A stretch of 64,000 nt of DNA from Oscillatoria salina IIICB1 (GCF_020144665.1 NZ_JAAHBQ010000011.1:1-64000); one strand, 5' to 3'; positions 17,929 to 28,839 are shown, numbered from the stretch's first letter. Notes: generated by a model not told the origin, from the letters alone. Translations and numbers: made by a program.

Positions 17929-19320
17929 ATGGTCAAACTAACACCAAATCCAAGCTTCAGTTTAACGATTCGCCTAACATATCCCAATCGAGCCGGGATG
18001 TTAGCCAGTGTAGCCCAAGCGATCGCCGATGTGGGCGGTAACTTAGGACAAGTATTACTGATCGAACAAACCAGGAAAACCTACTTGCGTGAAATTACCG
18101 TTGACGCAGCAAGTACCGAACACGCCGAACAAATTGTTGCCGCCTTGAAAAGTTTACCAGACGTGCAAATCGTCAAAGTGTCCGATCGCACCTTCGATCT
18201 TCATCGCGGTGGCAAAATTCACATCCAGAGTCGGATCCCCCTAACCGCCCAATCCGACCTCGCAATGGCATATACTCCAGGAGTAGGACGAATTTGTAAA
18301 GCGATCGCCGAAGATCCCGAAAAAGTTTACTCGCTGACGATGAAAAGTAACACCGTCGCGATCGTTACTGATGGTAGCGCAATCCTCGGATTAGGTAATC
18401 TCGGACCCGAAGCAGCTTTACCAGTCATGGAAGGTAAAGCTATGCTCTTTAAAGAATTTGCTGGTATCGATGCCTTTCCCATCTGTTTAGCCACCCAAGA
18501 CACCGAGACAATCGTCGAAACCGTGAAAAATCTCGCCCCAGTCTTTGGCGGTGTCAACCTCGAAGATATCAGCGCCCCACGCTGCTTTGAAATCGAACAA
18601 AAACTGCGACAAGAAACCAACATTCCCATCTTTCACGACGATCAACACGGAACCGCGATCGTCACTTTAGCCGCCTTATATAACGCCCTGAAACTGGTCA
18701 AAAAAAGCCTAGAAGAGGTGCGAATTGTAATTAACGGAGCCGGAGCCGCCGGAGTCGCGATCGCCCACCTCCTCCGCAAAGCAGGCGCAACCACCATTTT
18801 GATGTGCGACTCAAAAGGCATCCTTTCCACCGCCCGAAACGATCTCAACGCCCAGAAACAAGAATTTGCCGTTGCAGAAAGTGGTTCCCTCGCCGATGCC
18901 ATGAAAAACTCAGATATCTTTATTGGTGTCAGCGTTCCCGGAGTAGTCACCCCAGAAATGGTGAAATCGATGGCTAGCGATCGCATCGTCATGGCAATGG
19001 CAAACCCAATCCCCGAAATTCAACCAGAATTAGTTTACGACGACGTAGCAGTTATTGCCACCGGACGCAGCGACTATCCCAACCAAATCAACAACGTCCT
19101 CGCCTTTCCCGGCGTATTTCGTGGCGCACTCGACTGTCGCGCCGCCGCCATTACCACCAATATGTATTTAGAAGCAGCAGCCGCGATCGCCTCATTAATT
19201 TCTCCCCACCAACTCGAACCCGAACATATTATCCCCTCCGTCTTTGACGAACGAGTGGTTACCGCCGTCTCCGGAGCCGTCCAAAAAGCCGCCCGTCAAG
19301 ACGGAGTAGCCCGACTTTAG
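17929..19320 (+). CDS. Malic enzyme with N-terminal ACT domain
   Basis: A 463-residue NAD(P)-dependent malic enzyme, oxidatively decarboxylating malate to pyruvate. Residues about 8-85 form an ACT-type small-molecule binding domain (LTYPNRAGMLASVAQAIADV). The catalytic malic N-terminal domain follows, with AYTPGVG and GKAMLFKEFAG, then a Rossmann domain with INGAGAAGVAIAHLL near residue 268. The ACT fusion implies allosteric control, with the ligand unknown. It stands alone between an MscS gene and a repeat tract. Confidence 0.93.
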   Translation: MVKLTPNPSFSLTIRLTYPNRAGMLASVAQAIADVGGNLGQVLLIEQTRKTYLREITVDAASTEHAEQIVAALKSLPDVQIVKVSDRTFDLHRGGKIHIQSRIPLTAQSDLAMAYTPGVGRICKAIAEDPEKVYSLTMKSNTVAIVTDGSAILGLGNLGPEAALPVMEGKAMLFKEFAGIDAFPICLATQDTETIVETVKNLAPVFGGVNLEDISAPRCFEIEQKLRQETNIPIFHDDQHGTAIVTLAALYNALKLVKKSLEEVRIVINGAGAAGVAIAHLLRKAGATTILMCDSKGILSTARNDLNAQKQEFAVAESGSLADAMKNSDIFIGVSVPGVVTPEMVKSMASDRIVMAMANPIPEIQPELVYDDVAVIATGRSDYPNQINNVLAFPGVFRGALDCRAAAITTNMYLEAAAAIASLISPHQLEPEHIIPSVFDERVVTAVSGAVQKAARQDGVARL

Positions 19321-19545
19321 GGATTAGGGACTGGGGACTGGGGACTGGTGATTGGGGACTGGGTTCAGTTATCAGTTATCAGTGAACAGTGAACAGTGAG
19401 CAGTGAATAGGGAACAGTTAACAGTTTATTCGCTAATTGCTTTTTGTCTCCAATATCTACTGGTAACTGATAACTGATAACTGATAACTGATAACTGTTC
19501 ACTGCTCACTGAAAACCCCCTCTTCCCAATTCCCAGTCCCCAGAT
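19321..19545. repeat. STRR-like heptamer repeat cluster
   Basis: GGGGACTG-type units are followed by CAGTTATCAGTGAACAGT-like heptamers, and further on by the complementary series ACTGATA/ACTGTTCACTG, ending with CCCAGTCCCC. The two halves can pair into a long imperfect hairpin directly after the malic enzyme stop codon. Confidence 0.85.
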
Positions 19546-19610
19546 AGAGCTAAACCAAACCAAAACCCGAAAAAATAAGAAAAAATGCTGTTATTTCCAG
19601 CTTCTTAAAC

Positions 19611-20483
19611 ATGAACTTTAACTTTTTCGATTTATTTTGGGTGTTTCTCATCTTCTCTTCCCTGCAACCTTGGTGGCAGCGTCGTCAACTCGAATATCGT
19701 CGAGTCAAAACAATCCAAGAATTCGAGCAGGAACGCAAAAGCCGTGTAATCTTGCTCATTCACCGCCAAGAATCAATTAGCTTGCTCGGAATTCCCCTCT
19801 CGCGCTACATTTCTATCGAAGACTCAGAACAAGTATTACGAGCAATTCGCCTTACTCCAGATAACGTCCCCATCGACTTAATTCTCCATACCCCAGGAGG
19901 ACTGGTATTAGCCACCGAACAAATTGCTAGGGCATTAATTCGTCATCCCTCCAAAGTAACTGTCTTTGTACCTCACTACGCCATGAGTGGCGGTACAATG
20001 CTCGCCTTAGCAGCAGATGAGATCGTCATGGATGCAAATGCAGTCTTAGGACCAGTCGATCCCCAACTTGGTAATATGCCAGCAGCTAGCATTTTGCAAG
20101 TAGTGACCGAAAAGCCAATTGAGAAAATCGACGACGAAACGCTGATTATGGCAGATTTATCGAAAAAAGCCATGAATCAAGTGCAACGTTTTGTCCGAAC
20201 CTTACTTAAAGACGACATTCCGGAGCAAAAAGTCGCCCCAGAAGATATTGAGAAAATCGTCGATACCCTCACCAGTGGTAAAATTACCCACGATTGTCCG
20301 ATCGCTGTAGAAGAAGCTACCGAATTAGGTTTACCCGTCACCGTCGGTTTACCCAAAATCATTTATCAACTGATGGATTTATATCCCCAACCCCAAGGTG
20401 GTCGTCCCTCTGTACAATATATTCCTATGCCCTACAAACCTTATCCAGCTTTACCAGAAAGCAAAGGTAGACCGCAAGAATAA
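19611..20483 (+). CDS. Clp-fold serine protease-like protein (SDH_sah family)
   Basis: A 290-residue protein of the SDH_sah family, which has a ClpP/crotonase-like fold. An N-terminal hydrophobic segment (LFWVFLIFSSL) anchors it. The fold is marked by LHTPGGLVLATEQIARAL and YAMSGGTMLALAADEIVMD, where the SGG serine is the expected nucleophile, followed by GPVDPQLG. Members resemble the signal peptide peptidase SppA/NfeD-type membrane proteases. The substrate is unknown. It is set apart on both sides by heptamer repeat tracts. Confidence 0.87.
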   Translation: MNFNFFDLFWVFLIFSSLQPWWQRRQLEYRRVKTIQEFEQERKSRVILLIHRQESISLLGIPLSRYISIEDSEQVLRAIRLTPDNVPIDLILHTPGGLVLATEQIARALIRHPSKVTVFVPHYAMSGGTMLALAADEIVMDANAVLGPVDPQLGNMPAASILQVVTEKPIEKIDDETLIMADLSKKAMNQVQRFVRTLLKDDIPEQKVAPEDIEKIVDTLTSGKITHDCPIAVEEATELGLPVTVGLPKIIYQLMDLYPQPQGGRPSVQYIPMPYKPYPALPESKGRPQE

Positions 20484-20484
20484 G

Positions 20485-20640
20485 GATTTGGGGACTGGGT
20501 TCAGTTAGCAGTGAACAGTGAACAGTAAACAGTGAACAGTTTATCCTTTTTATCCTTTCCCTTTTCCCCCTCTTGCTTGCTTGTCTCCAATCTCTACTCT
20601 CTACTGATAACTGGTAACTACACCCAATCCTCAATCCCTA
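20485..20640. repeat. STRR-like heptamer repeat cluster
   Basis: Short tract with GGGGACTGGGTTCAGTTAGC, AACAGTGAACAGTAAACAG units and later ACTGATAACTGGTAACTA and CCCAATCC units. Same repeat family and inverted layout as the tract before the Clp-fold gene. Confidence 0.75.
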
Positions 20641-20700
20641 ATAATTGCACAAATACTGCTTTGAGAGCCATACTATTGCCATCAACCAAAACCAAAGAAA

Positions 20701-22251
20701 ATGACAAGCGCACAGAAATTATCAAAAAATAGGCGAGAAGCCCGCCGTAACTTGTGGTTTGAAAGAGCAATGGCAATAATTGCGACAATTAATTATCTAG
20801 TAGTATTATTTGACGTTACTTATCTTCCCTTACGAAATTTTTGGCTTCAAGGCAGAATTCAGCTTTTTAGCTTTCAAGTTGGTCCGTGGGAAACTGAAGG
20901 AATTCCGGTTGAAGTTCCGCTCCCGCCAGTAACAAACTGGTATGATTGGGTAAAGGGAATCGAACCTTATCGCGATACAGAGCAGTATCTAGAAGTAGTT
21001 GAAGAATTAGAAGATCAAGTTATTGCTACCAGTCTGCGATCGCCGGAAGTAGAGGTAATTCTTGCGGAATTGCGCCAGCGTAGTATAGACATAATTGAAA
21101 CCAATCCTTTCCAAATTGCTAATAAAACTGGCACTTTGGAAAAAATTAAAAATGAAATGCGCGAGCATCTCGAAGAAGAGTCAGCGAAAGAGGCTTTTCG
21201 TGTTTTTTGGAGTCAAGAATATTTAGCAGAGCAAGGTTTTACCGAAGCCTTGGCTTTTTTCAATGAAGAAATTCGCCCTTTATTTGCCATCAATTATTAT
21301 CGTCCTATTGGTGAAAATGGCGAGTTTGTAGACAATTTTGGTTTATTTGATTTTCCCTTTGAAGCACTTTTTTTTGTGGAATTTTTGGCGCGGACCTGGT
21401 TTATAAGTCGCCGCCATCATGGAATAAGTTGGTTCGATGCAATGCTCTGGCGCTGGTATGATTTCTTCTTCTGGTTGCCAATTTTTATTCCTTTTCAAGA
21501 TTTAGCGAGATATTTACGTTTGCTGCGGATTATTCCCGTAACAATTCGTTTAAATCAAGCTAATTTAATTAATCTTGACAAAATTCAAAAACAGGCAAGT
21601 CAAGGATTTGTCGCTGGAATTGCTGAAGATGTAACCGAAGTAGTAATTATTCGGGTATTAAATCAATTTCAAGCCGCAATTCGCGATGGAGAAATTACTA
21701 ATCTCCTGCAAAGTAGCAGAGTGAAGCCTTATATAGACCTTAATGATGTTAATGAAACAGCAGAATTAACTAAGTTGATGACTAAACTAATGGTAGATGA
21801 AGTCATCCCGAAAGTCAGACCAGATTTAGAAGCTTTATTACAGCATAATATCGATAAAACAATTCATGATTTTCCTGCTTATCAAGCAATTCAACAATTA
21901 CCAGGAGTTGAGGATATAGAAAATAGATTAGTCGCGCAATTAGTTCCTCAAATTTATCAAATTATTTACGATAATCTCAAAAATGCGACCAAAGAAGATC
22001 CAGTTAATGACGAATTAATGTCGCGCTTGTTAGAAAATCTGGGTCAAACATTAGGAAGCGAACTTCAAGCTCAAGATACTTTACAGAGAACTCAATATTT
22101 GCTAGATGCCTTAATTGAAGAAGTCAAAATTAACTACGTCGAACGTTTGTCTCAAGAAGACATCGAACAAATCCTCGATCAAACTAGGGCTTTGCGGGAA
22201 AAAGCTCGCCAACAGTATCACGAGACAAGATTACTCAGCGATCGCCCCTAG
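20701..22251 (+). CDS. Conserved hypothetical membrane protein
   Basis: A 516-residue protein I cannot assign with certainty. One transmembrane segment lies at about 25-45 (MAIIATINYLVVLFDVTYLPL), then a soluble acidic region. A second membrane region at about 220-290 is rich in aromatics (WFDAMLWRWYDFFFWLPIFIPF) and followed by DLARYLRLLRIIPVTIRL, which by eye recalls the amphipathic end of a voltage-sensor-like helix. The C-terminal ~200 residues look helical and charged. It might be a channel-like or structural membrane protein, but no pore motif is visible. Confidence 0.7.
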   Translation: MTSAQKLSKNRREARRNLWFERAMAIIATINYLVVLFDVTYLPLRNFWLQGRIQLFSFQVGPWETEGIPVEVPLPPVTNWYDWVKGIEPYRDTEQYLEVVEELEDQVIATSLRSPEVEVILAELRQRSIDIIETNPFQIANKTGTLEKIKNEMREHLEEESAKEAFRVFWSQEYLAEQGFTEALAFFNEEIRPLFAINYYRPIGENGEFVDNFGLFDFPFEALFFVEFLARTWFISRRHHGISWFDAMLWRWYDFFFWLPIFIPFQDLARYLRLLRIIPVTIRLNQANLINLDKIQKQASQGFVAGIAEDVTEVVIIRVLNQFQAAIRDGEITNLLQSSRVKPYIDLNDVNETAELTKLMTKLMVDEVIPKVRPDLEALLQHNIDKTIHDFPAYQAIQQLPGVEDIENRLVAQLVPQIYQIIYDNLKNATKEDPVNDELMSRLLENLGQTLGSELQAQDTLQRTQYLLDALIEEVKINYVERLSQEDIEQILDQTRALREKARQQYHETRLLSDRP

Positions 22252-22345
22252 TCGTCAATTTGTCCTTTATTTTGATAGACTAGAGATCGGTTGAGTTGCC
22301 GTGACGGGGACTCAAGCCAGAAGCAAGACATAATTTTGTCTGCGG

Positions 22346-22370
22346 AAAGTGGGTCGTACCCGCTTTTTTT
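22346..22370 (+). terminator. Attenuator-like hairpin in the rimP leader
   Basis: AAAGTGGGT (22346-22354) pairs with ACCCGCTTT (22358-22366) around a short CGT loop and runs straight into seven Ts (22364-22370). It lies 17 bases before the rimP ATG, with no gene in between, so it is placed as a transcription attenuator of the rimP-nusA-ylxR-infB operon. Upstream bases 22291-22345 contain further potential pairing partners. Confidence 0.7.
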
Positions 22371-22387
22371 GTTGGATAGATTTTTCG

Positions 22388-22843
22388 ATGACTCATCCTC
22401 TAATACCCGAAATTATCGAGCTAGCGACACCAATCGCAGCAGAACTAGGTTTAGAATTAGTCGGCGCGGTTTTCCAGACGAACCGAAAACCGCCTGTATT
22501 GCGCGTGGACGTGCGTAATTTAGCTGATGACACCAGTTTAGATGACTGCGAACGGATGAGTAGAGCTTTAGAAGCACAATTAGATATTCAGGAATTAATT
22601 TCCGAACCCTACGTGCTAGAAATATCGAGTCCCGGTATTTCCAGACAGTTAACCACAGATCGAGAATTTATTTCCTTTAAAGGGTTTTCTGTCATTATCA
22701 AAACCTACACTCCCTATGAAGGAAAAAAAGAGTGGCGAGGAAAACTCCAAGGTAGAGACCAAGAGACAGTGTATCTCAACCAAAAAGGACGGGCGATCGC
22801 TATTCCTCGTCAACTCGTCGCCAAAGTGCAACTAGAAGATTAA
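22388..22843 (+). CDS. rimP: Ribosome maturation factor RimP
   Basis: A 151-residue protein required for 30S subunit maturation. Family features are the N-terminal [20 protein letters not shown] helix, the [16 protein letters not shown] block and the [16 protein letters not shown] motif near residue 80. The ATG at 22388 (MTHPLIP) is chosen. An in-frame GTG 39 bases upstream lies inside the terminator-like hairpin and is very unlikely. First gene of the rimP-nusA-ylxR-infB cluster. Confidence 0.95.
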   Translation: MTHPLIPEIIELATPIAAELGLELVGAVFQTNRKPPVLRVDVRNLADDTSLDDCERMSRALEAQLDIQELISEPYVLEISSPGISRQLTTDREFISFKGFSVIIKTYTPYEGKKEWRGKLQGRDQETVYLNQKGRAIAIPRQLVAKVQLED

Positions 22844-22969
22844 CCCCTATCGCTCGTTGGGCAAAAATTATTGGTCTTTTCTGGGTAGATGGTTCTTATT
22901 CGCGATTACCGATCGCCCCAATTGACCAACGAGCGATGACTGCTTACTGAAAAAGGAGATGCGTGCTAT

Positions 22970-24280
22970 ATGTCAATTGTTGCTTTACCAGGACTGAAAA
23001 AATTAATTGAAGAAATCTCTCAAAAACACAATTTACCCAAATCTGCCGTCCAGCAAGCATTACGAGAAGCGTTAATCAAAGGATACGAACGCTATCGTCG
23101 CGCTCAAAGTTTAAATCGCAACCAATTTAGCGAAGATTATTTTGAGAACTTTGAAGTCGAACTGGATACAGAAGAAGAAGGTTTTCGGATTCTCTCAACC
23201 AAGGTAATTGTCGAAGAAGTTGATAATACCGATCATCAAATTTCCCTCGAAGAAGTTCAGCAAGTAGCATCCGAAGCACAAACCGGGGATTCAGTAGTCT
23301 TAGATGTTACCCCAGATCAAAGAGAATTTGGTCGGATGGCAGCAATTCAAACCAAGCAAGTCCTGCTGCAAAAACTTCGGGATCAGCAGCGTAAATTGAT
23401 TCAAGAAGAATTTCAGGACATTGAAAACACGGTTTTGCAAGCCAGAGTATTAAGATTTGAGAGACAATCAGCGATCGTGGCTGTGAGTAGTTCCTTTGGT
23501 CAACCAGAAGTAGAAGCCGAATTGCCCAAACGCGAACAACTTCCCAACGATAACTATCGAGCTAATGCGACATTTAAGGTTTATCTGAAAAAAGTGCGCG
23601 AAGGAACCCAACGCGGTCCGCAATTAATCGTTTCCAGAGCATCTGCTGGTTTAGTAGTTTATTTATTCGCCAACGAAGTACCAGAAATTGAAGACGAAGT
23701 TGTCAGAATTGTCGCCGTAGCTAGAGAAGCTAATCCTCCCTCTCGTCAAGTCGGTCCCCGCACGAAAATTGCTGTAGACACCCTAGAGCGAGATGTCGAT
23801 CCAGTAGGTGCTTGTATTGGTGCAAGAGGATCGCGCATCCAAGCAGTAGTAAACGAACTACGCGGTGAGAAAATTGACGTTATTCGTTGGTCTCCCGATC
23901 CCGCTACCTACATTGCCAACGCCCTCAGTCCCGCCCGCGTCGATCGAGTATTATTAGTTAATCCTGACGAACGTCAGGCATTAGTTCTTGTACCAGATAA
24001 CCAACTAAGTTTAGCGATCGGAAAAGAAGGACAAAATGTGCGCCTTGCTGCCCGTCTTACAGGCTGGAAAATTGATATCAAAGATACCGCGAAGTACGAT
24101 CCTGAAGCTGAAAAACAAAAACAAGCAGCTCAAGCTGAATCGATCGAAGAAACAGCACAAGAAGATTTAGATCCTTTAGAAATAGGGATAAAAAAACAGT
24201 CTCAGCAAGAATTTGCTGATTTTGAGGACTTTGAGCAAGAAGAACTAGAGAGGGAATTTGGCGCAGACGAATCAGAATAG
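22970..24280 (+). CDS. nusA: Transcription termination/antitermination factor NusA
   Basis: A 436-residue RNA polymerase-binding factor. It has an N-terminal NusA domain ([20 protein letters not shown]), an S1 domain at about 135-205 and two KH domains at about 230-345, including [14 protein letters not shown] and [18 protein letters not shown]. After the KH domains there is only a short acidic tail rather than the repeats found in E. coli, as usual in cyanobacteria. GGAG lies about 11 bases before the ATG. If the leader hairpin responds to NusA, it would give autoregulation, which is inference. Confidence 0.97.
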   Translation: MSIVALPGLKKLIEEISQKHNLPKSAVQQALREALIKGYERYRRAQSLNRNQFSEDYFENFEVELDTEEEGFRILSTKVIVEEVDNTDHQISLEEVQQVASEAQTGDSVVLDVTPDQREFGRMAAIQTKQVLLQKLRDQQRKLIQEEFQDIENTVLQARVLRFERQSAIVAVSSSFGQPEVEAELPKREQLPNDNYRANATFKVYLKKVREGTQRGPQLIVSRASAGLVVYLFANEVPEIEDEVVRIVAVAREANPPSRQVGPRTKIAVDTLERDVDPVGACIGARGSRIQAVVNELRGEKIDVIRWSPDPATYIANALSPARVDRVLLVNPDERQALVLVPDNQLSLAIGKEGQNVRLAARLTGWKIDIKDTAKYDPEAEKQKQAAQAESIEETAQEDLDPLEIGIKKQSQQEFADFEDFEQEELEREFGADESE

Positions 24281-24303
24281 GAAGTAAGGAGGTGAGGTAA
24301 GGC

Positions 24304-24624
24304 ATGAAAACCAACTACCGACGTTGCCTAAGCTGTCGAAGAGTAGGACCAAAAGATTCATTTTGGCGAATTGTCAGAGTCTACCCATCCCGACAGGTAC
24401 AATTAGATGAGGGGATGGGACGTTCTGCCTACCTCTGTCCTGGTGAAAGTTGTCTATCTCGCGCCCAAAGCAAAAATAGATTGGGGCGATCGCTGAGAGC
24501 TTATGTTCCTCAAGAGATTTATCAAAGCTTGTGGCAACGTTTAAGCTCAGTTACAAACAAAGAAGAAATCTCGGCAGTGCCAAAAAATAACTGTCCCGGA
24601 CACAGCAGCGATCGCGCTTCTTGA
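24304..24624 (+). CDS. ylxR: YlxR-family (DUF448) RNA-binding protein
   Basis: A 106-residue protein with the YlxR signature: CLSCRRVGPKDSFWRIVRV at the N terminus and a GRSAYLCPGESCLSRAQ loop near residue 38. The family binds nucleic acid and is encoded between nusA and infB in many bacteria; in Firmicutes it is linked to RNase P and to transcription regulation. AAGGAGG lies upstream of the ATG. The gene begins 23 bases after nusA. Confidence 0.93.
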   Translation: MKTNYRRCLSCRRVGPKDSFWRIVRVYPSRQVQLDEGMGRSAYLCPGESCLSRAQSKNRLGRSLRAYVPQEIYQSLWQRLSSVTNKEEISAVPKNNCPGHSSDRAS

Positions 24625-25022
24625 ACTCCAAGCAAAGGTTTCACCCTCAAGGGACGAAAAACTAATTATCAAACCGACCTTACAATAGAAACAGCAGGGA
24701 GTTAAATTAAACTAAAAAAAACGTACTAAGCATGACAGAGGGAATTAATCTGGTAACTTACAACTACCAGACTAAACCCGAAATTATTCCTTCTGGTTGA
24801 ATGTCGAAAAAGAAAAAAATGCTTGTATATACCTTGAAGTGATAGTTAGTCGATTGGCTAAAGCTTCAGTCAAATTAAACTATATTGTCAATTAAATCAA
24901 GATGAGGTGCTGTTTTCAAACTTATTTAATTTAAACAAGATTTAAGAGATCTAAATAACAAAATGAACTACTCTCTCTTACTCAAAACTTGAAAACTGGT
25001 AAGTATTACAGGACAAACGTGG
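24625..25022 (+). promoter_or_regulatory. Long leader region before infB
   Basis: 398 AT-rich bases between ylxR and infB, unusually long for this cluster. They contain a hairpin CTGGTA/TACCAG at 24750-24770 and two tiny open frames: 22 codons at 24732 and 13 codons at 24801 (MSKKKKMLVYTLK). A separate infB promoter or a post-transcriptional control region is plausible. No terminator with a T-run was seen. Confidence 0.45.
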
Positions 25023-28000
25023 ATGAACAACGGCAAAGTTAGAATTTACGAATTATCAAAGGAATTGGATTTGGAGAATAAAGTTATTCAGAAAATTTGC
25101 GACCAACTCAATATCGCAGTTAAAAGTCACAGTAGCACGATTACAGAAGCTCAAGCAGAAAGAATCCGCGCGGCAGCAGAGCGGTATACAGCCAATAACG
25201 TTGCTGGCAAAAGTGGCGGTCTCAGTCAGGGTGAAAAAAATTCAGATTCGGGCTCGGTTCAGTCTCCACCCCGCTCAAACCGCTCGCGCAAACAACAAAT
25301 TTTGGAAATTCGCCCCTCGAAACCTCGTTCTTCGTCTGGATCTCGTCAGTCGGAAAAAGAAAATACACCCAGGATGCCTACACCTCCCCGTCCACCTGTG
25401 AAACCACAGCCTCATAAATCGTCGCCAACACCTCAACCAAGTCTCAAAAAGCCGCAAGAAAGCCTTGCTGAAGAAGATAGAGACGAAAAAGCTTCTTCTG
25501 ATCCTCAACAAATTGAGGTGGAAAAACCACAGGAGCGATCGCCTGACGGGGAAGCTAATCAAGGAGTTGTGGAAAAACCTCAACTGCTCGGACCTCCGGC
25601 AAGACCAACACAAGAAAGTTCTCAACCGGAGCAACCCAAGCAACCGCAGAACAAAAAAACTGCCAAAGTAGAAGCTCCGCGATCGCCGAAACCACCTCAA
25701 CTAACTCCGACTCCTACTAAGGCAAAAGCACCGGAAAAACCAACTTCCGAAGAAAGTTCGCCCAGAAAAGCTAAACCGGCACTCAAAGAGCCACCTAAAC
25801 TTCAGCGTCCGAGTAAACCGAAACCTGTGGAGCCACCAGAGGAAATTAAACCGAAAAAAGTGGCAGAGGTTGAAGAACCGGAAACTCCAGATCTTGAAGA
25901 AGAACAAGATTTACTCGAACTTCCTCAGAAGCCTAAACCTAAGCTGAAACGACCTGCTCCACCTCGTCCTTCGGTGGAAGAGTGGGAAGAGGAAGATGAA
26001 GATGAAAAACAAGCCAAAAAAGCTGGTAAACCTGCGGCTAAGGGTAAGCGTCGAGTTCAGCCTCTCATTGATGATGACGAGGATGAATTGGAAACAGAAT
26101 TAACCCAATCTCAGGCAACAGTATCGGTAAGTCTGTCTATGGCTCGTCCTCCTAAGCCTAAAGCCGCCAACGGACAACAGGGTGGCGCAGTAGCTACCAG
26201 TGGCAAAAAACAGAAAAAGCCAGTTACGCCGAAAACTGATGCTGGTAATCGGAGCGAGAAAAGCGATCGCCGTCGCGAGAAAAAAGCGGCTCCGGAACTT
26301 CCAGAGATAATAGTTTTGGAAGGTAATCAGACTGTTCGCGATTTGGCTGAATTGCTGAATATCTCGGAAACGGAAATTATTAAGAAGCTGTTCATGAAGG
26401 GCATTGTCGTTAATGTTACTCAAATGCTCGACTTGCCGACAGCAAAAATGGTGGCAGAAGAACTCGGCGTCACTGTCGAAACTCCAGAAGAACGAGCCGC
26501 AGCTACGAAGATAACCGAGATGATTGACGAGGCAGATTTAGAAAATCTCCAGCGTCGTCCTCCAGTGGTGACGATTATGGGTCACGTCGATCACGGAAAA
26601 ACTACTTTACTCGATTCGATTCGCTCGACAAAAGTGGCACAAGGTGAAGCAGGTGGTATTACCCAGCATATCGGAGCCTATCACGTCGATGTGGATCATG
26701 ATGGGAAAACCCAGCAGGTCGTTTTTCTCGATACTCCAGGTCACGAAGCTTTCACGGCGATGCGAGCGCGGGGAACTCGCGTAACAGACATCGCGGTCTT
26801 AGTCGTAGCGGCTGATGATGGCGTGCAACCTCAAACTAAGGAAGCAATATCTCACGCTCGGGCTGCTAAAGTACCGATCGTGGTCGCGATTAATAAAATC
26901 GATAAAGAAGGCTCTCAACCCGATCGCGTCAAACAAGAACTGACCGAACAAGGCTTGGTTGCTGAAGAATGGGGCGGCGAGACGATTATGGTTCCAGTGA
27001 GCGCGATTAAAGGAGAAAACCTGGATACGCTCTTGGAAATGATTCTCCTAGTTTCGGAAGTGGAGCAGCTAGAAGCTAACCCCGATCGCCTTGCTAAGGG
27101 TACAGTGATTGAAGCTCATTTGGATAAGGCAAGAGGTCCAGTGGCTACTTTACTGGTTCAGAATGGTACGCTGCGCGTGGGAGATTGTATCGTCGCTGGT
27201 TCTGCTTTTGGTAAAATCCGGGCAATGATCGATGACCGAGGTCAAAAAGTTGAAGCCGCTAGTCCTTCTTTCGCAGTGGAAGTGTTAGGTTTAGCTGACG
27301 TTCCCGAAGCAGGTGACGAGTTTGATGTCTTTGCTAGTGAAAAAGAAGCTCGCGCGATCGCTTCTCAGCGTAGCGACGATAAACGAACTTCTCGCTTACA
27401 ACAAGCAATGGGATCTCGTCGCGTTACTCTCAGCAGTATCTCGGAACAAGCTCGAGAAGGCGAACTCAAGGAACTGAACTTGATTCTCAAAGCAGATGTT
27501 CAAGGTTCGGTGGAAGCAATTCTCGGTTCCCTCAAGCAATTACCCCAAAATGAAGTACAAATACGGGTGTTGTTAGCTGCTCCCGGTGAAATTAGCGAAA
27601 CTGATGTCGATTTAGCTGCGGCTAGTGGTGCGATCGTCATAGGTTTTAGTACCACATTGGCTAGTGGTGCGCGACAAGCCGCAGATCGTGAGGGTGTCGA
27701 TATCCGCGAGTACAACATTATCTATAACCTCCTGGACGAAATTCAGGGAGCGATGGAAGGTTTACTCGATCCTGAAGAGGTTGAAGAACATCTCGGTCAA
27801 GCAGAAGTTCGTGCTGTCTTCACTGTCGGTCGCGGTGCTGTTGCAGGCTGTTACGTCCAATCAGGAAGAGTGGTACGCAATAGTAAGATGAGAGTTCGCC
27901 GTGGTGGTGAAGTGATTTACGAAGGTAATCTCTCTTCGCTCAAACGAGTCAGAGAGGACGTGAAAGAAGTTAAATCCGGATTTGAATGTGGTATCGGTGC

Positions 28001-28082
28001 TGATAACTTCAACGCTTGGGAAGAAGGTGACATCATTGAAGCTTATCAAATGGTGTTAAAGCGCCGGACTCTCTCGAAGTAG
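25023..28082 (+). CDS. infB: Translation initiation factor IF-2
   Basis: A 1019-residue GTPase that places initiator tRNA on the 30S subunit. Residues 1-55 form an IF2_N-type domain, followed by a very long Pro/Lys/Glu-rich linker to about residue 420, a second IF2_N domain, then the G domain with GHVDHGKTT near 519, DTPGHEAF and NKID, and the C-terminal beta-barrel domains. The extended proline-lysine linker is characteristic of cyanobacterial IF-2. The terminator directly after it closes the operon. Confidence 0.97.
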   Translation: MNNGKVRIYELSKELDLENKVIQKICDQLNIAVKSHSSTITEAQAERIRAAAERYTANNVAGKSGGLSQGEKNSDSGSVQSPPRSNRSRKQQILEIRPSKPRSSSGSRQSEKENTPRMPTPPRPPVKPQPHKSSPTPQPSLKKPQESLAEEDRDEKASSDPQQIEVEKPQERSPDGEANQGVVEKPQLLGPPARPTQESSQPEQPKQPQNKKTAKVEAPRSPKPPQLTPTPTKAKAPEKPTSEESSPRKAKPALKEPPKLQRPSKPKPVEPPEEIKPKKVAEVEEPETPDLEEEQDLLELPQKPKPKLKRPAPPRPSVEEWEEEDEDEKQAKKAGKPAAKGKRRVQPLIDDDEDELETELTQSQATVSVSLSMARPPKPKAANGQQGGAVATSGKKQKKPVTPKTDAGNRSEKSDRRREKKAAPELPEIIVLEGNQTVRDLAELLNISETEIIKKLFMKGIVVNVTQMLDLPTAKMVAEELGVTVETPEERAAATKITEMIDEADLENLQRRPPVVTIMGHVDHGKTTLLDSIRSTKVAQGEAGGITQHIGAYHVDVDHDGKTQQVVFLDTPGHEAFTAMRARGTRVTDIAVLVVAADDGVQPQTKEAISHARAAKVPIVVAINKIDKEGSQPDRVKQELTEQGLVAEEWGGETIMVPVSAIKGENLDTLLEMILLVSEVEQLEANPDRLAKGTVIEAHLDKARGPVATLLVQNGTLRVGDCIVAGSAFGKIRAMIDDRGQKVEAASPSFAVEVLGLADVPEAGDEFDVFASEKEARAIASQRSDDKRTSRLQQAMGSRRVTLSSISEQAREGELKELNLILKADVQGSVEAILGSLKQLPQNEVQIRVLLAAPGEISETDVDLAAASGAIVIGFSTTLASGARQAADREGVDIREYNIIYNLLDEIQGAMEGLLDPEEVEEHLGQAEVRAVFTVGRGAVAGCYVQSGRVVRNSKMRVRRGGEVIYEGNLSSLKRVREDVKEVKSGFECGIGADNFNAWEEGDIIEAYQMVLKRRTLSK

Positions 28083-28129
28083 CATCGGCTTAATTAGTTA
28101 TCTAACCGGCTAAAGTTAAGTATTGTTGT

Positions 28130-28152
28130 GCGACCAGCTTGGTCGCTTTTTT
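28130..28152 (+). terminator. Rho-independent terminator after infB
   Basis: GCGACCA pairs with TGGTCGC over 7 bp around a GCT loop and is followed by six Ts, 48 bases past the infB stop codon. Confidence 0.9.
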
Positions 28153-28245
28153 GATTATTTGTGGCGATCGCTATTTGATATAACTACTTCAAGGGTGCAT
28201 AAGTGACTGTGCGCCTCTACCAAATAATTCATTATCATTCGACTA

Positions 28246-28839
28246 ATGGAATCTTTTAAATCTGAACCTTTCTTGTGGATTCATTTAGCAGGCTTGGCTG
28301 TATTACCACTCGCTTTAGAATTGGTGTGGTTATCTTTAGCCGTCGGAGATCCAGTGCTACCCTTTTGGTTAGAATTGTTTTTCCTAGCAGCGATCGCGAT
28401 CGTGCCAATCCTCGTTATGCAGTGGTATCGTCCTTTCGATATCTTTAGCATCTTAGTGGTTTCGCTTCAGCCACAACAACTTACTGAGAAACAACGCAAA
28501 ATTTTGAGTTTGTTCAAAACTCCTAAACATCGAGTTTTTACTGTTGTGGGAGCAATTTTAATGCTGTTGCTGTTATGGCAAATATATCGCTATGCTCCCG
28601 CCGCCGCAACTGTGGCTTTGTTTCCCCCTCAATGGCGCATAGCCGCCCTGTTAGTGGCAGCTTTAGCTTTTTTAGTTAGCAATTTGTTTTTACAAGTACC
28701 GATTAGTGTGTTAACCGTGTTGTTGACAACTCAAGCTGAATACGAAGCGATAGAAGCGATCGCTGAATCCCAAATTCCTCAGCAATTTACTGTTCCTGGC
28801 TTTCGCGTCAGAAAAATTTTACCAACTTTGCAGGATTAG
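28246..28839 (+). CDS. Low-complexity-tail membrane protein
   Basis: A 197-residue, very hydrophobic protein with four or five predicted transmembrane segments. The opening SEPFLWIHLAGLAVLP and the LTEKQRKILSLFKT stretch near residue 80 match the cyanobacterial family annotated as low-complexity tail membrane protein. Function is unknown. A half copy of the GTAGAGA-type repeat lies just upstream at 28211-28230. Confidence 0.75.
   Translation: MESFKSEPFLWIHLAGLAVLPLALELVWLSLAVGDPVLPFWLELFFLAAIAIVPILVMQWYRPFDIFSILVVSLQPQQLTEKQRKILSLFKTPKHRVFTVVGAILMLLLLWQIYRYAPAAATVALFPPQWRIAALLVAALAFLVSNLFLQVPISVLTVLLTTQAEYEAIEAIAESQIPQQFTVPGFRVRKILPTLQD

Noticed and set aside
22291-22518. Plus-strand frame overlapping the rimP start
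   Set aside because: It covers the leader hairpin and the first part of rimP in another frame, and its composition (Arg/Ser-rich) is not protein-like.
25275-25907. Minus-strand frames in the infB linker
   Set aside because: They are Phe/Arg-rich mirrors of the proline-lysine linker and have no start signals.
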